From contig CM063243.1 in the NCBI GenBank assembly GCA_032158295.1, forward strand, positions 744,001 to 808,000: a stretch of DNA of 64,000 nucleotides. The letters run 5' to 3'. How positions within the stretch are numbered: the stretch's first letter is position 1; each line of letters begins with the position of its first letter. Positions 34,214 to 46,219 of this stretch are shown here, piece by piece. The notes beneath the pieces are model-generated. The model was not told the origin of the DNA. It saw nothing but the letters and a program-made list of their open reading frames with translations, and searched no databases. Made by a program: the position numbers and the translations under genes. This DNA is from Pycnopodia helianthoides (taxonomy: Eukaryota > Echinodermata > Asteroidea > Forcipulatida > Asteriidae).

Positions 34214-34739
34214 TACATAATGTTTTGATCGAGTAACAAAAAAAAAAGTCTTATTTTGTAATAAATCATTGTATTATAAAAGTTCCCTGTTGCATCATCA
34301 AATTGTGCAGGACGCTTTGTCCTTTCTTTTTTCTCCTTTGTTCTTTGTCCAGAACCTAGGACACAATGGCAGCAGCTTTTCCCTGTATTTTATGAAAATC
34401 TCATAGGTATCTCTTTACATTTGACCTGATTTTTGACCTGACCTTTGACCCTTAAAAACGTTTATATTAAGTTTTGAACAGTTTGTTTAGTGTTTTCTTA
34501 CTCTATTTAAATTGTGTACTCAAAAGAATGACTTTATGACAGTTGGTTTATTTGTATATATTTTTTATTTTCATGACTGATTAAGCAAACACAACAAGAT
34601 GTACTTTATTACAACTGTTTAAGTACAAGTCAAGCATTCAAATAAACTTATTTTAAAAGCAAACTTCAAACTTTTTAGGTACAATTTTAACATTGAAATA
34701 AACATAGTTTTACGCAAGCCTCGTACAGTTTAAATATAA

Positions 34740-35035
34740 GTTTAACACTGGGAAATAAACTCACAGAGGGAAGTGGTTAATAAACACAAGTAGGGAAATG
34801 GTAAAAAAAGCAAGGTGGGAAGTGCTAAATAGATGCAAGGATGGAAATAATAAATAGACACATGTTGGGAAGTTGTAATTAAACCAAGGAACGAAGAGGT
34901 CAATAAACACAATGATGCATGGAAGTTGGTCATTAAACGCATTGAGGGAAATTGTAAGATGCAATAAGGGAAGTGTTAAATGCATGGAGGGAACAGGTCA
35001 ATAGGCCCTACATGCATGGAGGGAAGTGTTAAACA
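34740..35035. repeat. Degenerate ~25-bp tandem repeat, copy A
   Basis: Units of the form (T)TAAA.a.caagga.GGAAGTG.t recur about ten times, for example GGGAAGTGGTTAATAAACAC and GGAGGGAAGTGTTAAA. Counterpart at 49372-49670 in copy B. Confidence 0.8.
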
Positions 35036-36223
35036 AAGTAAAACACAATTTCGAAAAGGAAACAAGGTTTACGGAATTGCAGTTATTACGGAAATTTATG
35101 TGTTAATTTAGGCTCAAAGTTGAAGAAAATTACAAAGTTGAATCTGACATGACTGTTGGTAAGAAGTTAGTTTCTTGCAAATACATAACTTCCCTTGTGA
35201 TATTGTTTAGAAATTATGTTGTATACTTTGGTTAACCGCTGTAGATGAATTTGTAGATTCGCCCTCAAGGGAGAGGTACCTATCTTATTTAATCTTTATT
35301 TATTTTATCTTTTTTTGACTTGCTGGGTCAGCTACACAAATGCTTCTTAACTAAATAATTGTTTTTAGAAGTTCCGGTATTACAGTTGTTAACTAGATTT
35401 CACTTGGATTTTTTTTATTGTCATTGTTTTTTTGTACACACCCCATTATTTTATTTTTTGGTAAAGACCTGTCTTTTGTTTGTAAAAACTGACCACCATT
35501 TTGTACAGGCAGGCTTGAATATCACAAAATGTATCAACATTTGCAACCTTTTCTATGAAGAATATATGATTTTTTTGCTTGTGGTAGCACAATTTAAATA
35601 TCAGTGATATGGGTTATTTGATTATTTGCTTAAGTTGTGTTTTTGTGCAGTAAAGGCTGCTTGTACTTTTGCCAACCAAACTTTTTAGGCCTATATAGTT
35701 TGTTAATCTATAAACTGAGAAAATTTAAAATTTGAATGGAAAAGATTATGGTGGCATTTCATAAAGTGCATTTTTTTTAACGTTACAAACTCTGACTTTA
35801 ATTTGGGATACATTTGATGCAAACCTACACAAATTGTGTTGTGCGAATACTCATCACGCAGTCAGGCACTCTAAATAATTTTTCGACTTTTATTTCTTTT
35901 TCAAGTATTTGAAACAAGAATTCGGTTATTCGGAAGTTTTGTGCACACAGAAGCTGAAGTGCGCCCTCTAATTCCGCTATTGAAATGTCCGTGTAAAACA
36001 AACTTCTTCTGATTTTCACCAGTTCCTACTTGTACTCCATGAAATTTACAGTTTCACACGAGTATTTCTTCCGTAAAAGAAACACTTCTGAATAATTACT
36101 TTTCACCTTGTAAGCACCGTGTGTTCTGAACTTCTCTTTTGAAGGTCGAGATGTGGCATGATTAAAAGTGTTTGCGTCATTTGCGTCGTGATATTTTGTC
36201 CAATTGTGTTGGCCTCTTTTGAA

Positions 36224-36240
36224 TGACGTCAACTGGCGCC
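36224..36240. promoter_or_regulatory. CRE palindrome plus GGCGCC, copy A
   Basis: TGACGTCA (the full CREB/ATF consensus) at 36224-36231, followed 3 bp later by GGCGCC. Both are kept in copy B (51079-51086 and 51091-51096). A local rise in CpG suggests a promoter, but no gene start is certain. Confidence 0.4.
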
Positions 36241-36689
36241 ATAACGGAACGACTTCAATGCTGACGGTACTGCCTGTACAACATCGTGGCCGCAGTTGAT
36301 GACCATCACCGATGCTTTGCCGTTTTTGATGTGGGGATTTCTCCATTTCACCAGACTCAATGCGGGCCAATTTGCTTCGTCAATCAAGGACACAGGTTTG
36401 TTGAATTATATTCTTAAAAAATATTCGTCTGCTATCTTGAAAAATCCCCCTTTTTGGCGCACTATGTTGCATTGGTTTTCTATATTCACCAGGATTCAGG
36501 AAATAAACTGAAACATTCCACATTGATCATATCCTTTATTCATCGTTACTCTTCGTTGTTGCATGAATTTATATGGGGAAAAGACCAGTAGGTAACTTAT
36601 AGTAAAGACCAAGAGTGAAATTTAGCCTACGTTTTACATGGACATGATCGAGAAGAACAATGTCGGTGGCAGATTTTGCTTTGCACATT

Positions 36690-37400
36690 GTGTGGTGGGG
36701 ATGGGGCTAGTCAAAACCAGTTCAACTTCACACTAGTTATTATTGCCAATTTTTTTGACTACACTCCCCTGTCATTTGGTCTGACCCTGTCACATGAACA
36801 AAAAACGTGGAGGTGAAGGGTTGGACTAGGAATATAGGGTCAGTGTTTTTGCAAGGTGGTGGTGATATGAGGGGTCGAGTTTAAGGTGACTTGAGCAATA
36901 TTTAGATTTTTGTTGTCAACACTGTTATTTCAAGAAATGTTTTGATATCTTATGTAGCATGGAGGGTGGGGGAACACTCACTTTATCACACACCCCCTGG
37001 TTTTTTTTAACTTGTGTATCTCATCTAGAGCACTGTAGTGTGCTATCTCCAGACTAGTATTAGCTCTAAACTCTTGTAGCTCCTCAAGTTGCAAGCAAGA
37101 GGACTTGCTCTGTCTGTAAAGCTTAACCCTATACTAGTTGCTGTAATGCCCCAAACTGCTCGGCCATTTACTCACTGGGCATGGACCGCCCAAGAGCAGC
37201 CTGTACTATTTAATGTGCAATGCTTTACGCACTTTCATGTATACTACAAAAGCGACGATGTTTCCCTGTTTGGTGCTGACCATATTGCACATGTACAATG
37301 CGTTATGCACCATAATGTATACTACAACAGCAACGATGGACTTTTGCACGTTATCATTGACATCAACATTTTCCCCAAGTTAGAAGTAGTTTCATAATTA
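36690..37400. repeat. Local repeat block, shared with 39890-40735
   Basis: Segments such as GTGGGGATGGGGCTAGTC, TGTCATTTGGTCTGACCC and CTCCTCAAGTTGCAAGCAAG occur here, at 39890-40735 and in copy B (51550-52103). Confidence 0.8.
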
Positions 37401-38020
37401 CCCTAGAATAAGCACAAGGATCAATCACCAAATTTTCAAATTTATGCCCAAGTTAAACTTTTAATTTCATTTTTAAACGATAGTCTGATAATGAAGGTTA
37501 TTGTGTGCACCACTTTCACAAAATAATGGACTATTGGTGGAATGTGGGCTTATTTCTGCCCACTTTTTAAGGCTACGTCCATACGCCTTGCAGTCTCAGT
37601 GATTTGTGAGAGTAAAATTTCATTTGAGCCGGTTGATGTTACAAAAAAATTCCAGTAAAATATAAGGCTTGATATTAATCAAAAGTGCTTAAAAATTGCA
37701 TATGTTTCTCGGTTTTTAAGCATACGGAGGCTTGGATTTTTAACCCCAAAAGCGCAAAAGCTCAGAGATTGAGGGGGACTACAACCCCTGGACCCCCAGC
37801 TAGGCTACGCCCCTGGACCATACCAGGGGCCGTAACACCGGCTCCTGGACCCCACCCGCTGTTACCTTGTTTAAAGCCCCCCCCCAAAAAAAAAAAAAAG
37901 AAAAAAAGAAAAAGAAATATTCCCAGGTTGTATCGTTACTTGGGTGTGATCCCTGGCTACACAGCAGTTTGCGGTTGAATGGCTTCTGACAGGCACCTCC
38001 CCAACAAAGATATTGACAAA
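37400..38020. other. No gene; C-rich and A-rich low complexity
   Basis: Contains a GC-rich patch (37780-37870) and a C9/A-rich tract (37878-37915). Nothing coding recognised. Confidence 0.5.
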
Positions 38021-38180
38021 ATAGGGAGACCGCCAACATAGGGCTAGATAGCTCAGTTGGTAGAGTGCCGGCACGTTAAACCGGAGGTCGTTGGTTCAAA
38101 TCCCGCTCTAGTCAATTTTTCTTTGTTCAACCCAAAATCATTTTAAAAATGTACCAAGTCAGTTTCCCTTGTGGTTTATT
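38021..38180 (+). mobile_element. tRNA-like SINE (GGGCTAGATAGCTCAG head)
   Basis: GGGCTAGATAGCTCAGTTGG and GGTTCAAATCCCGC form A and B boxes. A 4-bp anticodon stem CCGG/CCGG encloses a loop that lacks the invariant T33, and the acceptor stem is imperfect. The tail AGTCAATTTTTCTTTGTTC continues beyond a tRNA. A SINE rather than a working tRNA; a second copy is at 42733-42890. Confidence 0.7.
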
Positions 38181-38221
38181 ATTTGATATATATATACGGA
38201 TATATAAAATTTGTAGGGTAG

Positions 38222-38265
38222 ATGGCCTTAGCTTTCGATCCAAACCGGACCTTTGTCAGAGGCAT
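38222..38265 (-). ncRNA. Decayed hammerhead-like motif
   Basis: Minus-strand equivalent of 14322-14365 with the same stems I and II and GAAA. The core reads CTGACAA: the catalytic G (plus position 38254) is replaced by A, which should abolish cleavage. Confidence 0.55.
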
Positions 38266-38852
38266 AAACAAGCACAAACGAAAAACATATCCATTTATAG
38301 CAAAAAAGAGAGGCAAACAACAATAGGATGGTATCCAGAAAAAGGAGGGAAAATTACAGCCAATCAAAGTTACAGTGGGCTGGCTAAGAACCAATCAGAG
38401 TTATGTGGTGGGGACAAAAGGATGGTCAGTGAAAGGGAGGATTACTGGACCAAGCTGGAAACATGAAAGGACAGGATCAAGGGGCACAAGGCATCCGTAT
38501 GATGCAATTAACAATAGGGAACAGTAGTAAATACAACAATGTGAAAGGGAGGTAATTATAGAACAAGTCTGTGGAGAGAAGGGTTTATTAGGAAAAGAAC
38601 AGGTCGATCTCCAAAAAAACTTGATGAGAAAAAGAACGGTAACAGTTAGCCAGTGGAGAAAATATGATTTTTAAAACAGCTTAAGAATGGAAAACAAATC
38701 AATCATTGAAAGAACAGGTTATTAGCAGTAATTGTATTTATATTACATAAAATACATAAATAAGCAGTAAATGAAGTGGAGGTGATGGGAATTTATTTGA
38801 CACCGGTGTTGATGTTTAGTTCAAAGGGTTGGACTGTCTTAAGTTGGTGAAT

Positions 38853-39610
38853 CTAGTGTGAGTCTTCGAGTTTGTGGTGTGTGTCATCACCATTGCAAGC
38901 CTCAATCACCATAAGTTCAACATCTTTGATGTTGTGATTGGGGCTGTTGAAGTGGATGGAGACGGGGTACTGTTTCTTGGTCTTTATGGAAGAGACATGG
39001 TTCGCAAAGCGAAGACTAAGTTTGGTCTTAGTCTCTCCCACATATTGTAGTCCACATTTCTTACATGATATAACATAGACTACATTAGGTGTGCTACATT
39101 GGGAGTCGGTCTTGATGTTGTAAGAAGAGCCAGTGCTATGACTCTTCACTTTAAGTGCCGGTTTGATGTAGAGACATGTTCTACACTTGGAGCGGGTACA
39201 TTTGTGACAACCTAGTATTTCTGTTAGGGGTGGTGTTTGGCATGTACCTGGTGGGAGTTTAGCCCTGACTAGGATGTCTACCAGGTTCTTAGGGCGGCGG
39301 AATGCTGAGCATAACCTGTTAGAGGAGTGAAGTATATTCATATTATTATTGAGGATTGATGAAAGTTTAGGCAGTTTAGGGTGGAAGGTGGTGACTAGGG
39401 CAACTCTCTTGGTCGGGACTTTTTTGTTCTCGTGTTGGTCAACAAAATATGACGAGGTATGTTGAGGGCTCTGTTGATGGCAAGTTGGACCCTGCGTTTG
39501 CTGTGGCCCCTTAAAACAAGGTGTTTCCTTAGGTCAGATGAACGACTTTTGTACAAGGTATCTGTGGAGCAGATGCGCCTTATACGTAATGCCTGACTGT
39601 AAGCAATTGC
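38853..39610 (-). pseudogene. Penelope-like RT C-terminus + GIY-YIG endonuclease
   Basis: The open frame 39341-38853 reads FRRPKNLVDILVRAKLPPG, a Cys-rich CHKCTRSKCRTCLYI segment and the GIY-YIG core VVYVISCKKCGLQYVGETKT. The same frame extends upstream to about 39435 (VALVTTFHPKLPKLSSIL). Beyond a shift in an A run near 39425 it continues as YSQALRIRRICSTDTLY, the conserved RT thumb. Penelope-like elements copy RNA onto nicks made by this endonuclease. The N-terminal RT catalytic region is missing, so this copy is truncated. Confidence 0.85.
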
Positions 39611-39612
39611 CT

Positions 39613-39644
<32 letters not shown>

Positions 39645-39889
39645 TACCAGGCATGCTGTTGCTGATGCAAATCTAACAAGTAATGCAGGAAGTTTGTCAG
39701 TGTACAAATATTAATTTCATAACAGTTTTAAGCTTCATCTTTAAAACAAAGAAGAGATGGTTAGGGATAATTCATGAAGGACCCCGTTAACATACACAAT
39801 TGATGTCCATCGACGAACCCAGGGGTGGGGGCAGGGTTGACGTGCGAGGGAGGGAGGAAGGTTGTTTAAGATTAAATAGTTGTGTGATT

Positions 39890-40735
39890 GTGTGGGGATG
39901 GGGCTAGTCAAGAAATAAAATCACCTCAAAACCAGTTCAACTTCACATTAGTAATTATTACTGCCAATTTTTATGACTGTACTCCCCTGTCATTTGGCCT
40001 GACCCTGTCACATGAACAAAAAAGTTGGAGGTGAAGGGGTAGACTAAGATCAGTGTCTTTGCAAGGTGGGGGTGATATGTGAGGGGACGAGTTTAAGGTG
40101 ACTCAAGCAGTATTTAGATTTAGTTGGGGGTAGATTCTTGCCATCAACATTGTTATTTCAAGAATTGTTTTGATATCTTATGTATCAAAGCATCTACATA
40201 GGACATTGATTTGCATGGGCGTCAATCCTTGGGCAATAACATTCCCCTCCCCCTCCCACTTTTTGAAGGATGGGGGACACTCACTTTGTCAACCCCCCCC
40301 CCCCTAGTTTTTTCAAACCTTAATTTGTATCTTATATAGGGCACTGTAGTGTGCTATCTCCAGACTATTAGTTATAAACTCTTGTAGCTCCTCAAGTTGC
40401 AAGCAAGAGAACTTATAAAGGCTACTGTCTACTGTATGTTTACTTATGGCAATGCACTGTGTGTAAAGCTTAACCCTTTAGATACACTAGTCACTGTAAT
40501 GCCCCAAACCACTTGGCCATTTACTCACCGGGCATGGACCGCCCAAGAGCGGCCTGTACTATTTTAATGTACAATGCTTTACACACTATAATGTATACTA
40601 CAAAAGCAATGATGTTTCTGTGTTTGGTGCAAACCGTATTGTACATGTACAATGCGTTATGCACCAAAATGTAAATGTATACTACAACAGCAACGATGCT
40701 TTAATACTTTCACTGGGCTTTTGCACGTTATCATA
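39890..40735. repeat. Local repeat block, second copy
   Basis: Imperfect repeat of 36690-37400 with a longer middle (TTGCATGGGCGTCAATCCTT) that is also present in copy B at 51880-51910. Confidence 0.8.
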
Positions 40736-40739
40736 AAAT

Positions 40740-41900
40740 GGTATCAAATAAACATGAGAATATACTTGTAATTCTTATTCCTTTAATTTTGGAAAAAAAA
40801 TCAGAATTGGTAATTGATTTGTTCCAATCTGAAAGCTCACTCACTATTAATTTCATACTAAAATCAATCTTCCAGAGAAGACTTTCTGTCTGAAATGCTA
40901 TCAAAGGCAAGGAAATTGTATTTGAAGACCCCCATGTCACTTTTGCTTATTTCGATTGCCACACATTACTTTTGTAATAACTTCAATCCATCTGAGGTTT
41001 TACCGATCGGCATTTTTTAGAACGATTGGAAGGTATCTTTTCATTGTCATCACATTAAAAGTACAACACTGTTTTCATTTTTTTAAATTGATTATTGCTA
41101 TTACTTTCCTGTCTTTTAATCCCAGTGTCACAATATTGAAGTTTTGATATATATTTTTATTTGCATGTACACTGGCTGAGTGTGGGAGCCTGGAGTTTCA
41201 CACAGCTTTTACAACGGAACCTACAAATGCCCCAAACAGTGGACCTTGCAACACCAGGGGCTCTGTACCCAGGCCCTGGAGCTCTGTGACTTGGACTGGT
41301 CAGCTTTTATCATCACTGTAGGCAATCAGCTGAAATACTGCTAGATTGCTTGGACTTGCACTTCTTCAATAACCTGCACTTATTAATTGTTAACATTAAC
41401 CTATCACTAGGTCAAGCCTTATTACGTGCACCATAACTAAGCCTGTTACAAACAATCTTACAAACATCAATCTCTTTCCTTCACATTTTATTTTCTTTCA
41501 TCCACATCACTCAACAAACACTGCACAGTGCACACCTTAAGCACTCTCTTCACATAACCCCAATACATAACTTTTCATTGCATGTAATTTTGAACTGAAT
41601 TTGATTGATATTGTTTTGTTTTGCTTTTTGCTATGGTGGCATGCTGCAAGGGCCAAGATGACAACAGAAAACAGTTTCTTCGGTGGGTTGAAAGATTCCG
41701 ATGCAGTCTGAAGATGCTACTGAGTTGACAGTTCAATCAGGTAAAGTTATTCACGCCTAAGTACTTAGACATTGGGAAATATTTGAATGTCCAACTCTTG
41801 AAATGAATTGCCTCCTTTTTGTAAGTGCTGAGCCTAAGTCAAAATTGGCAATCGACCGACTGTCATACATAAAAATGAATATATTGGGTGCAAAAATAGG
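40740..41900. other. No clear gene
   Basis: A short frame at 41633 (MVACCKGQDDNRKQFLRWVE...) ends after 31 residues just before a possible GTAAAG donor. This is too little to call a gene; nothing else recognised. Confidence 0.35.
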
Positions 41901-41906
41901 GAGACT

Positions 41907-42721
41907 TATGGAGGTCTAAAAGTGGACATCTGCTTCTTAGCTTTCTAAAAAAACCAGATTGAACATTGTTTTCTTTTGCATTTTCAACTTTGGTATTCAT
42001 TTTTCTACTTTTTAACTTTTAAGTTTCGAGGAAAGCAGGTTTTATTTATTAACCTACACTTGTGGTTGAAAAATGGACATTTGCTTTTGGGTTTCCTACA
42101 AGCAGAAAAGCAGGTTGAACATTTGAGATAAATCTATTTTTCTACTTTTTTGCTAGCCGCAAAGCAGATTTTACGTTTTGACACAGAGGCACAAAAGCGG
42201 ACATCTGCTTTTACCAGTTTCCAACAAACCCAAAAGCCGATCGTACGTTTTGGATCATTTAATTTTTCTGCTTTCCTGCTATCCGGAAAGTGGATCAAAC
42301 GTTTTTTTAACAGAGGTTTGAATGTGGACATCTGTTTCACGCACCAAAAGAAAAATGCATCACTTATCATTAGCAACTAAATTTACTCCTCTGTCAAACG
42401 AATGCATGACTCCACTGCCAATGCGCATGAGGTGGGGGGGGGGGCTCCTACAATTTGTTTCCATTCGAGGCAGATCTGTTTAGAAAAATCTGTTTTGAAA
42501 TGTCCATTTTTCAACCACAAGTGTAGGTTAATAAATAAAACCTGCTTTCCTCGAAACTTAAAATGTAAAAAGTAGAAAAATGAATACCACGAAAATGTTT
42601 AATCTCTTTTTCAGGGGGACGAAAAGCAGAAAAGTTGAAAATGCACAAGAAAGCAACGTTCAATCTGGTTTTTCATAATTAAGAAAGCTAAGAAGCAGAT
42701 ATCCACTTTTCGACCTCCGTA
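41907..42721. mobile_element. Foldback element with ~180-220 bp arms
   Basis: Left arm 41907-42082 and right arm 42498-42721 are inverted copies (TTTCGAGGAAAGCAGGTTTT, ACCTACACTTGTGGTTGAAA). The right arm has ~45 extra bases. Direct repeat GAGACT flanks it (41901-41906, 42722-42727). The middle (42083-42497) contains diverged versions of the same GGACATCTGCTTTT / AAAGCAGATTTTACGTTTTG motif. It lies just upstream of a SINE. Confidence 0.8.
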
Positions 42722-42732
42722 GAGACTGACAG

Positions 42733-42890
42733 AATAGGGAGACTGCCAACATTAGGGCTAGATGGCTCAGTTGGTAGAGCTGCAGCGTGTTAATTTGGAG
42801 GTCCTAGGTTCAAGTCCTGTTTTAGTCAATCAATGTTTCTTTGTTGAACCGAAAATTATATAAGGAAAAAGCTTACAACTGTACCAGGTT
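42733..42890 (+). mobile_element. tRNA-like SINE, second copy
   Basis: AATAGGGAGACTGCCAAC, GGGCTAGATGGCTCAGTTGG and GGTTCAAGTCCTG match 38021-38180. Its tail (TTTCTTTGTTGAACC) marks the left edge of segmental copy B, and an equivalent tail marks copy C at about 56911. Confidence 0.75.
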
Positions 42891-43670
42891 TGATTTATGT
42901 TTTTCCAGGATAACTTGAAGACATCGATGGAGTTCTGATGTTGACAAGTGACGTCTTGGAGATAAATGCATCACTAAATCAAGGAATGGGTATCACATTT
43001 TTGTTTTCTTAGTTGTATATGTTCTTGGCCAAGTCCTGATGACCACTCAGAATGGTAACAAATTTACCTTAAAGGCTTGATACATGAGTAGTGGTGATCC
43101 GAGGAACAGAAATGATGATTCCTACCTTTGTAAATACTTGATACCAGTACCAAAGGTCCTGACAAATGTTTTGAACTGGTATACATCATGAAAGAAAATT
43201 GTCCTTCAGTACTCAATTCTGTTTTCAATTAACCAAATCACCGTATTAGTAAACATGTTTTTGAAAAATGGGATGTCATTTGCAGCCCATGTACATCTTG
43301 TACATTTCTTAGTTTGATGAAAGCATCACAGGCAGTTTAGCTAACAAATAGTAATAGTTTCTTTCTTACAAATGCCATATTTAATTCAGAATCTTTTCGT
43401 TCTGAGTTTGACTTTGTGTTATTCAGTTTGATGTTTGTTTGATGACTGTGACTTCGATGTTTACTGAACGTTCTGACTGAGTTGCTGGGATTGGGCTGTC
43501 ACTGTATTTAGATTCACTCACTACAACAAGAGGTAGATTTTGTTCCTGTTATCTCATTACAAAGCTCCATTCTTTGGATGAATGTCTGTATTCTGTCTAA
43601 CTTGTTTTAAACAATTTCTTTTTGGCTTGCCAAGGAGTGTTACTAAGCAGTATTCCTGTGGTGATCATCT

Positions 43671-43912
43671 GGGCCCAATTTCATAGAGCTGCTTAGCACA
43701 AAAATTTGCTTAGCATGAAATTTTGGCCTTGATAAAAACAGGATTACCAGCCAAATTTCCACGTGATTTTCAGGATAAGCAAACAACAGCTGAATACCAT
43801 TAATAAGCAATATGCAACAAACGGAAATTTGGTTGGTAATCCTGTTTTTATCAAGGAAGATATTTCATGCTAAGCAAATTTTCGTGCTTAGCAGCTCCAT
43901 GAAATTGGGCCC
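43671..43912. mobile_element. GGGCCC MITE present in one unit only
   Basis: Perfectly matched ends GGGCCCAATTTCATAGAGC and GAAATTGGGCCC; long complementary arms with CTTGATAAAAACAGGAT. The homologous positions near 46150 and 61313 lack it, so it inserted after the array formed. Confidence 0.85.
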
Positions 43913-43979
43913 TTATTATTGGACTATATTTTTTCTAAACTATTTGTACTGATGTGATTAAAACTTAACTGTTTTTCAG

Positions 43980-44107
43980 GTGATTGTGACAACTGCTTTG
44001 ATACTGTAAAGATGGAACATGAAGATGGAGTGATGTCATGGTGCAAGGAGAGTGACATCCATGTTCTTACATCCCCATATCACCAGGTTCACTTACCGAA
44101 TTTGAAG
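43980..44107 (+). CDS. Candidate internal exon (DCDNCFDT...)
   Basis: Bounded by CTGTTTTTCAG and GTGAGA. In phase it reads DCDNCFDTVKMEHEDGVMSW then CKESDIHVLTSPYHQVHLPN. A shorter relative is at 46220-46296 (donor GTATGA) and a third at 61381-61456 with a one-base deletion. The exon-like borders are convincing; the family is unknown. Confidence 0.4.
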
Positions 44108-44450
44108 GTGAGAATTCTTCTCTTGAGTTGAACATAACCTGGAAGAGGTTTACCTTCATTTGTGAGCTGTCACACCAAAACAATTCTTAATCATTTCTTT
44201 TGAAGACATCGAAGATTTCTTAATCATCATTTTTGAGAATGTCAAAGATTTCTTGATCATATCTTTTGAAGACGTTAACATTGGCCATAAATTAGATTTA
44301 AAAGCGGTAAGATTTTGGAGTTGATGTTAATGTGAAATCAAGGTTTAGTCAATTTTTCTTTGTGCTGCCCAAAAGTATTTGAGGAAAAGGCTTACCACTG
44401 TATCAGGTTTATTTCTGTTTCTCCAGGATATCTTGGTGACATGATTTGAC

Positions 44451-44615
44451 ATGGGTGGACAGTTTGCTGCTTTTGACCTTGAAGACATCGATGGAGTTCT
44501 GATGTTGCCAAGTGACATCGTGGAGATAAATGCATCACTAAATCAAGGAATGAGTATCAAATTTTGTTTTCTTAGTTGTATATGTTCTTGGAGGGTGGTA
44601 ACAAATTTACCTTAA
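44451..44615 (+). CDS. Repeated small ORF inside the tandem units
   Basis: After TTTCTCCAG and ~25 bases, ATG opens MGGQFAAFDLEDIDGVLMLP then SDIVEINASLNQGMS, and stops 54 codons on. The same frame is open at 45390 and 57981. It is closed by TGA at codon 3 in the units at 58828 and 59788. DIDGVLML-T-SD faintly recalls a SAM-domain helix, which is not enough to assign. It could be an exon or chance. Confidence 0.25.
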   Translation: MGGQFAAFDLEDIDGVLMLPSDIVEINASLNQGMSIKFCFLSCICSWRVVTNLP

Positions 44616-46219
44616 AGGCTTGACACATGATTGGTGTGATCTTAGGAACAACAATGATAATTCCTATCTTTGTAAATACTTGATACCAGTACCAAATGTC
44701 CTGAGAAATGTTTTGAACTGATATACAGCATGAAAGAAAATTACCCTCCAATACTCGGTTCTTATTTCAATTTACCAAATCACAGTAAACATATTTGTGA
44801 AAAACGTGACGTCAGTTGTGGCACATGTACGTCCTCTATATTTCTTAGTTTGTTAAAAACATCACAGGCAGTTTAGCTAAAGGGGAATGAAAGTTTCTTT
44901 CTTACAAATGCCATATTTAATTCAAAATCTTTTTGTTTTTAGTTTTACTTTGTGTTATTCAGTTTGTTGTTGGTTTGATGACTGACTTTGGCGTTTACTC
45001 AACTATCTGACTGAGTTGCTGGAATTAGCCTGTCACTGAATCTAGATTCACTCACTACAACAAGAGGTAGATTTTGTTCCTGTTATTTTGTTACAAAGCT
45101 CCATCCTTTGGATGAATGTCTGTAAATACATTGGCCTGATATTAGATTTAAAAGCGATAAGATTTTGGAGTTGCTGTTTATGTGAAATCAAGGTTTAGTA
45201 TTTTCTTTTTTTAACCCCAAAATACTTAAGGAAAAGGCCTACATTTGTACCAGGCTTGATTTCTGTTTCTCCAGGGTAATTTGATGGCTTTATTCTACAT
45301 GGGTTGACAGTTTGCTGCTTTCAACCTTGAATACATTATACCAGGTTTGATTTCTGTTTCTCCAGGATAGCTTGGTGACTTGATTTGACATGGGTGGACA
45401 GTTTGTTGCTTTTGACCATGAAGACATCGATGGAGTTCTGATGTTGACAAGCGACGTCTTGGAGATAAATGCATCACTAAATCAAGGAATGAGTATCAAA
45501 TTTTGTTTTCTTAATTGTATATGTTCTTGGCCAGGTCCTGATGACCACTCAGGATGGTAACAAATTAAACTTAAAGGCTTTACACATAATTGGTGGTGAT
45601 TTTAGGAACAGAAATGATGATTGCGATCTTTGTAAATACTTGATACCAGTACCAAATGTCACAAGAAATGTTTTAAACTGATATGCAGCATGAAACAATA
45701 CTCGGTTGTTATTCCAGTTTACCATATCACAGTAAACATATTTGTGAAAAATGTGACATTAATTGCAGCACATGTACATCTTTTATATTTATTAGTTTGT
45801 TGAAAACATCACAGGCAGTTTGGCTAAAGAATAATGAAAGTTTCTTTCTTACAAATTCCATATTTAATGCATTATTTCTTGTTGTTTTTAGTTTTACTTT
45901 GTGTTATTCAGTTTGTTGTTGGTTTGGTGACTGTGACTTTGGCGTTTACTCAACTATCTGACTGAGTTGCAGGGATTGGCCTGTCACTAAATCTAGATTC
46001 ACTCACTACAACAAGAGGTAGATTTTGTTCCTGTTATTTCATTACAAAGCTCCATCCTTTGGATGAGTATGTATTATTTTCAACTTTTTTTCAACCAGTA
46101 CTTTTTGACTTGCTAAGGAGGGTTCCTAAGTAGTATTCCTGTGGTGAACATCTAATCATTGGATCATATTTTCTCTAAACTATTTGTACTGATGTGATTA
46201 CACCTTAACTGTCTTTCAG

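Larger units (their letters stand above)
34114..37110. repeat. Segmental duplication, distal module, copy A
   Basis: From AAGATTTGAAGTTATTATG onward this closely matches 48733-52103 and the last 99 bases of the window. It includes the AATAAA at 34208, the ~25-bp degenerate tandem block at 34740-35035 and the TGACGTCA site. Substitutions and small indels are sparse. Confidence 0.9.
38190..39645 (-). mobile_element. 5'-truncated Penelope-like element
   Basis: A minus-strand retroelement bounded by TA-rich runs on both sides (38186-38205 and 39619-39643). It contains the reverse transcriptase C-terminus, a GIY-YIG endonuclease, and a terminal segment matching 14206-14380. Confidence 0.8.
42886..46070 (+). 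repeat. ~0.86-kb higher-order tandem array, three units
   Basis: Each unit begins ACCAGGTTTGATTTCTGTTT then CTCCAGG, contains GACATCGATGGAGTTCTGATG and GGAGATAAATGCATCAC, and ends CTACAACAAGAGGTAGA / GCTCCATCCTTTGGATG. Units start near 42886, 44400 and 45340, with an extra partial head at 45255. Copy C has about five units. Confidence 0.85.

Noticed and set aside
34742..34985. Hydrophobic frames on the minus strand (and 49389-49697)
   Set aside because: They are the translation of the ~25-bp degenerate tandem repeat; the frames are not preserved between copies.
36026..36370. Minus-strand 114-codon frame in copy A
   Set aside because: The corresponding region of copy B breaks the frame and starts elsewhere; no domain recognised.
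38042..38115. tRNA-Asn-like gene
   Set aside because: The anticodon loop lacks T33, the stems are imperfect and a SINE tail follows; a related copy at 42750 is equally defective.
42134..42380. Overlapping frames on both strands inside the foldback element
   Set aside because: They come from the internally palindromic repeat motif and match no protein.
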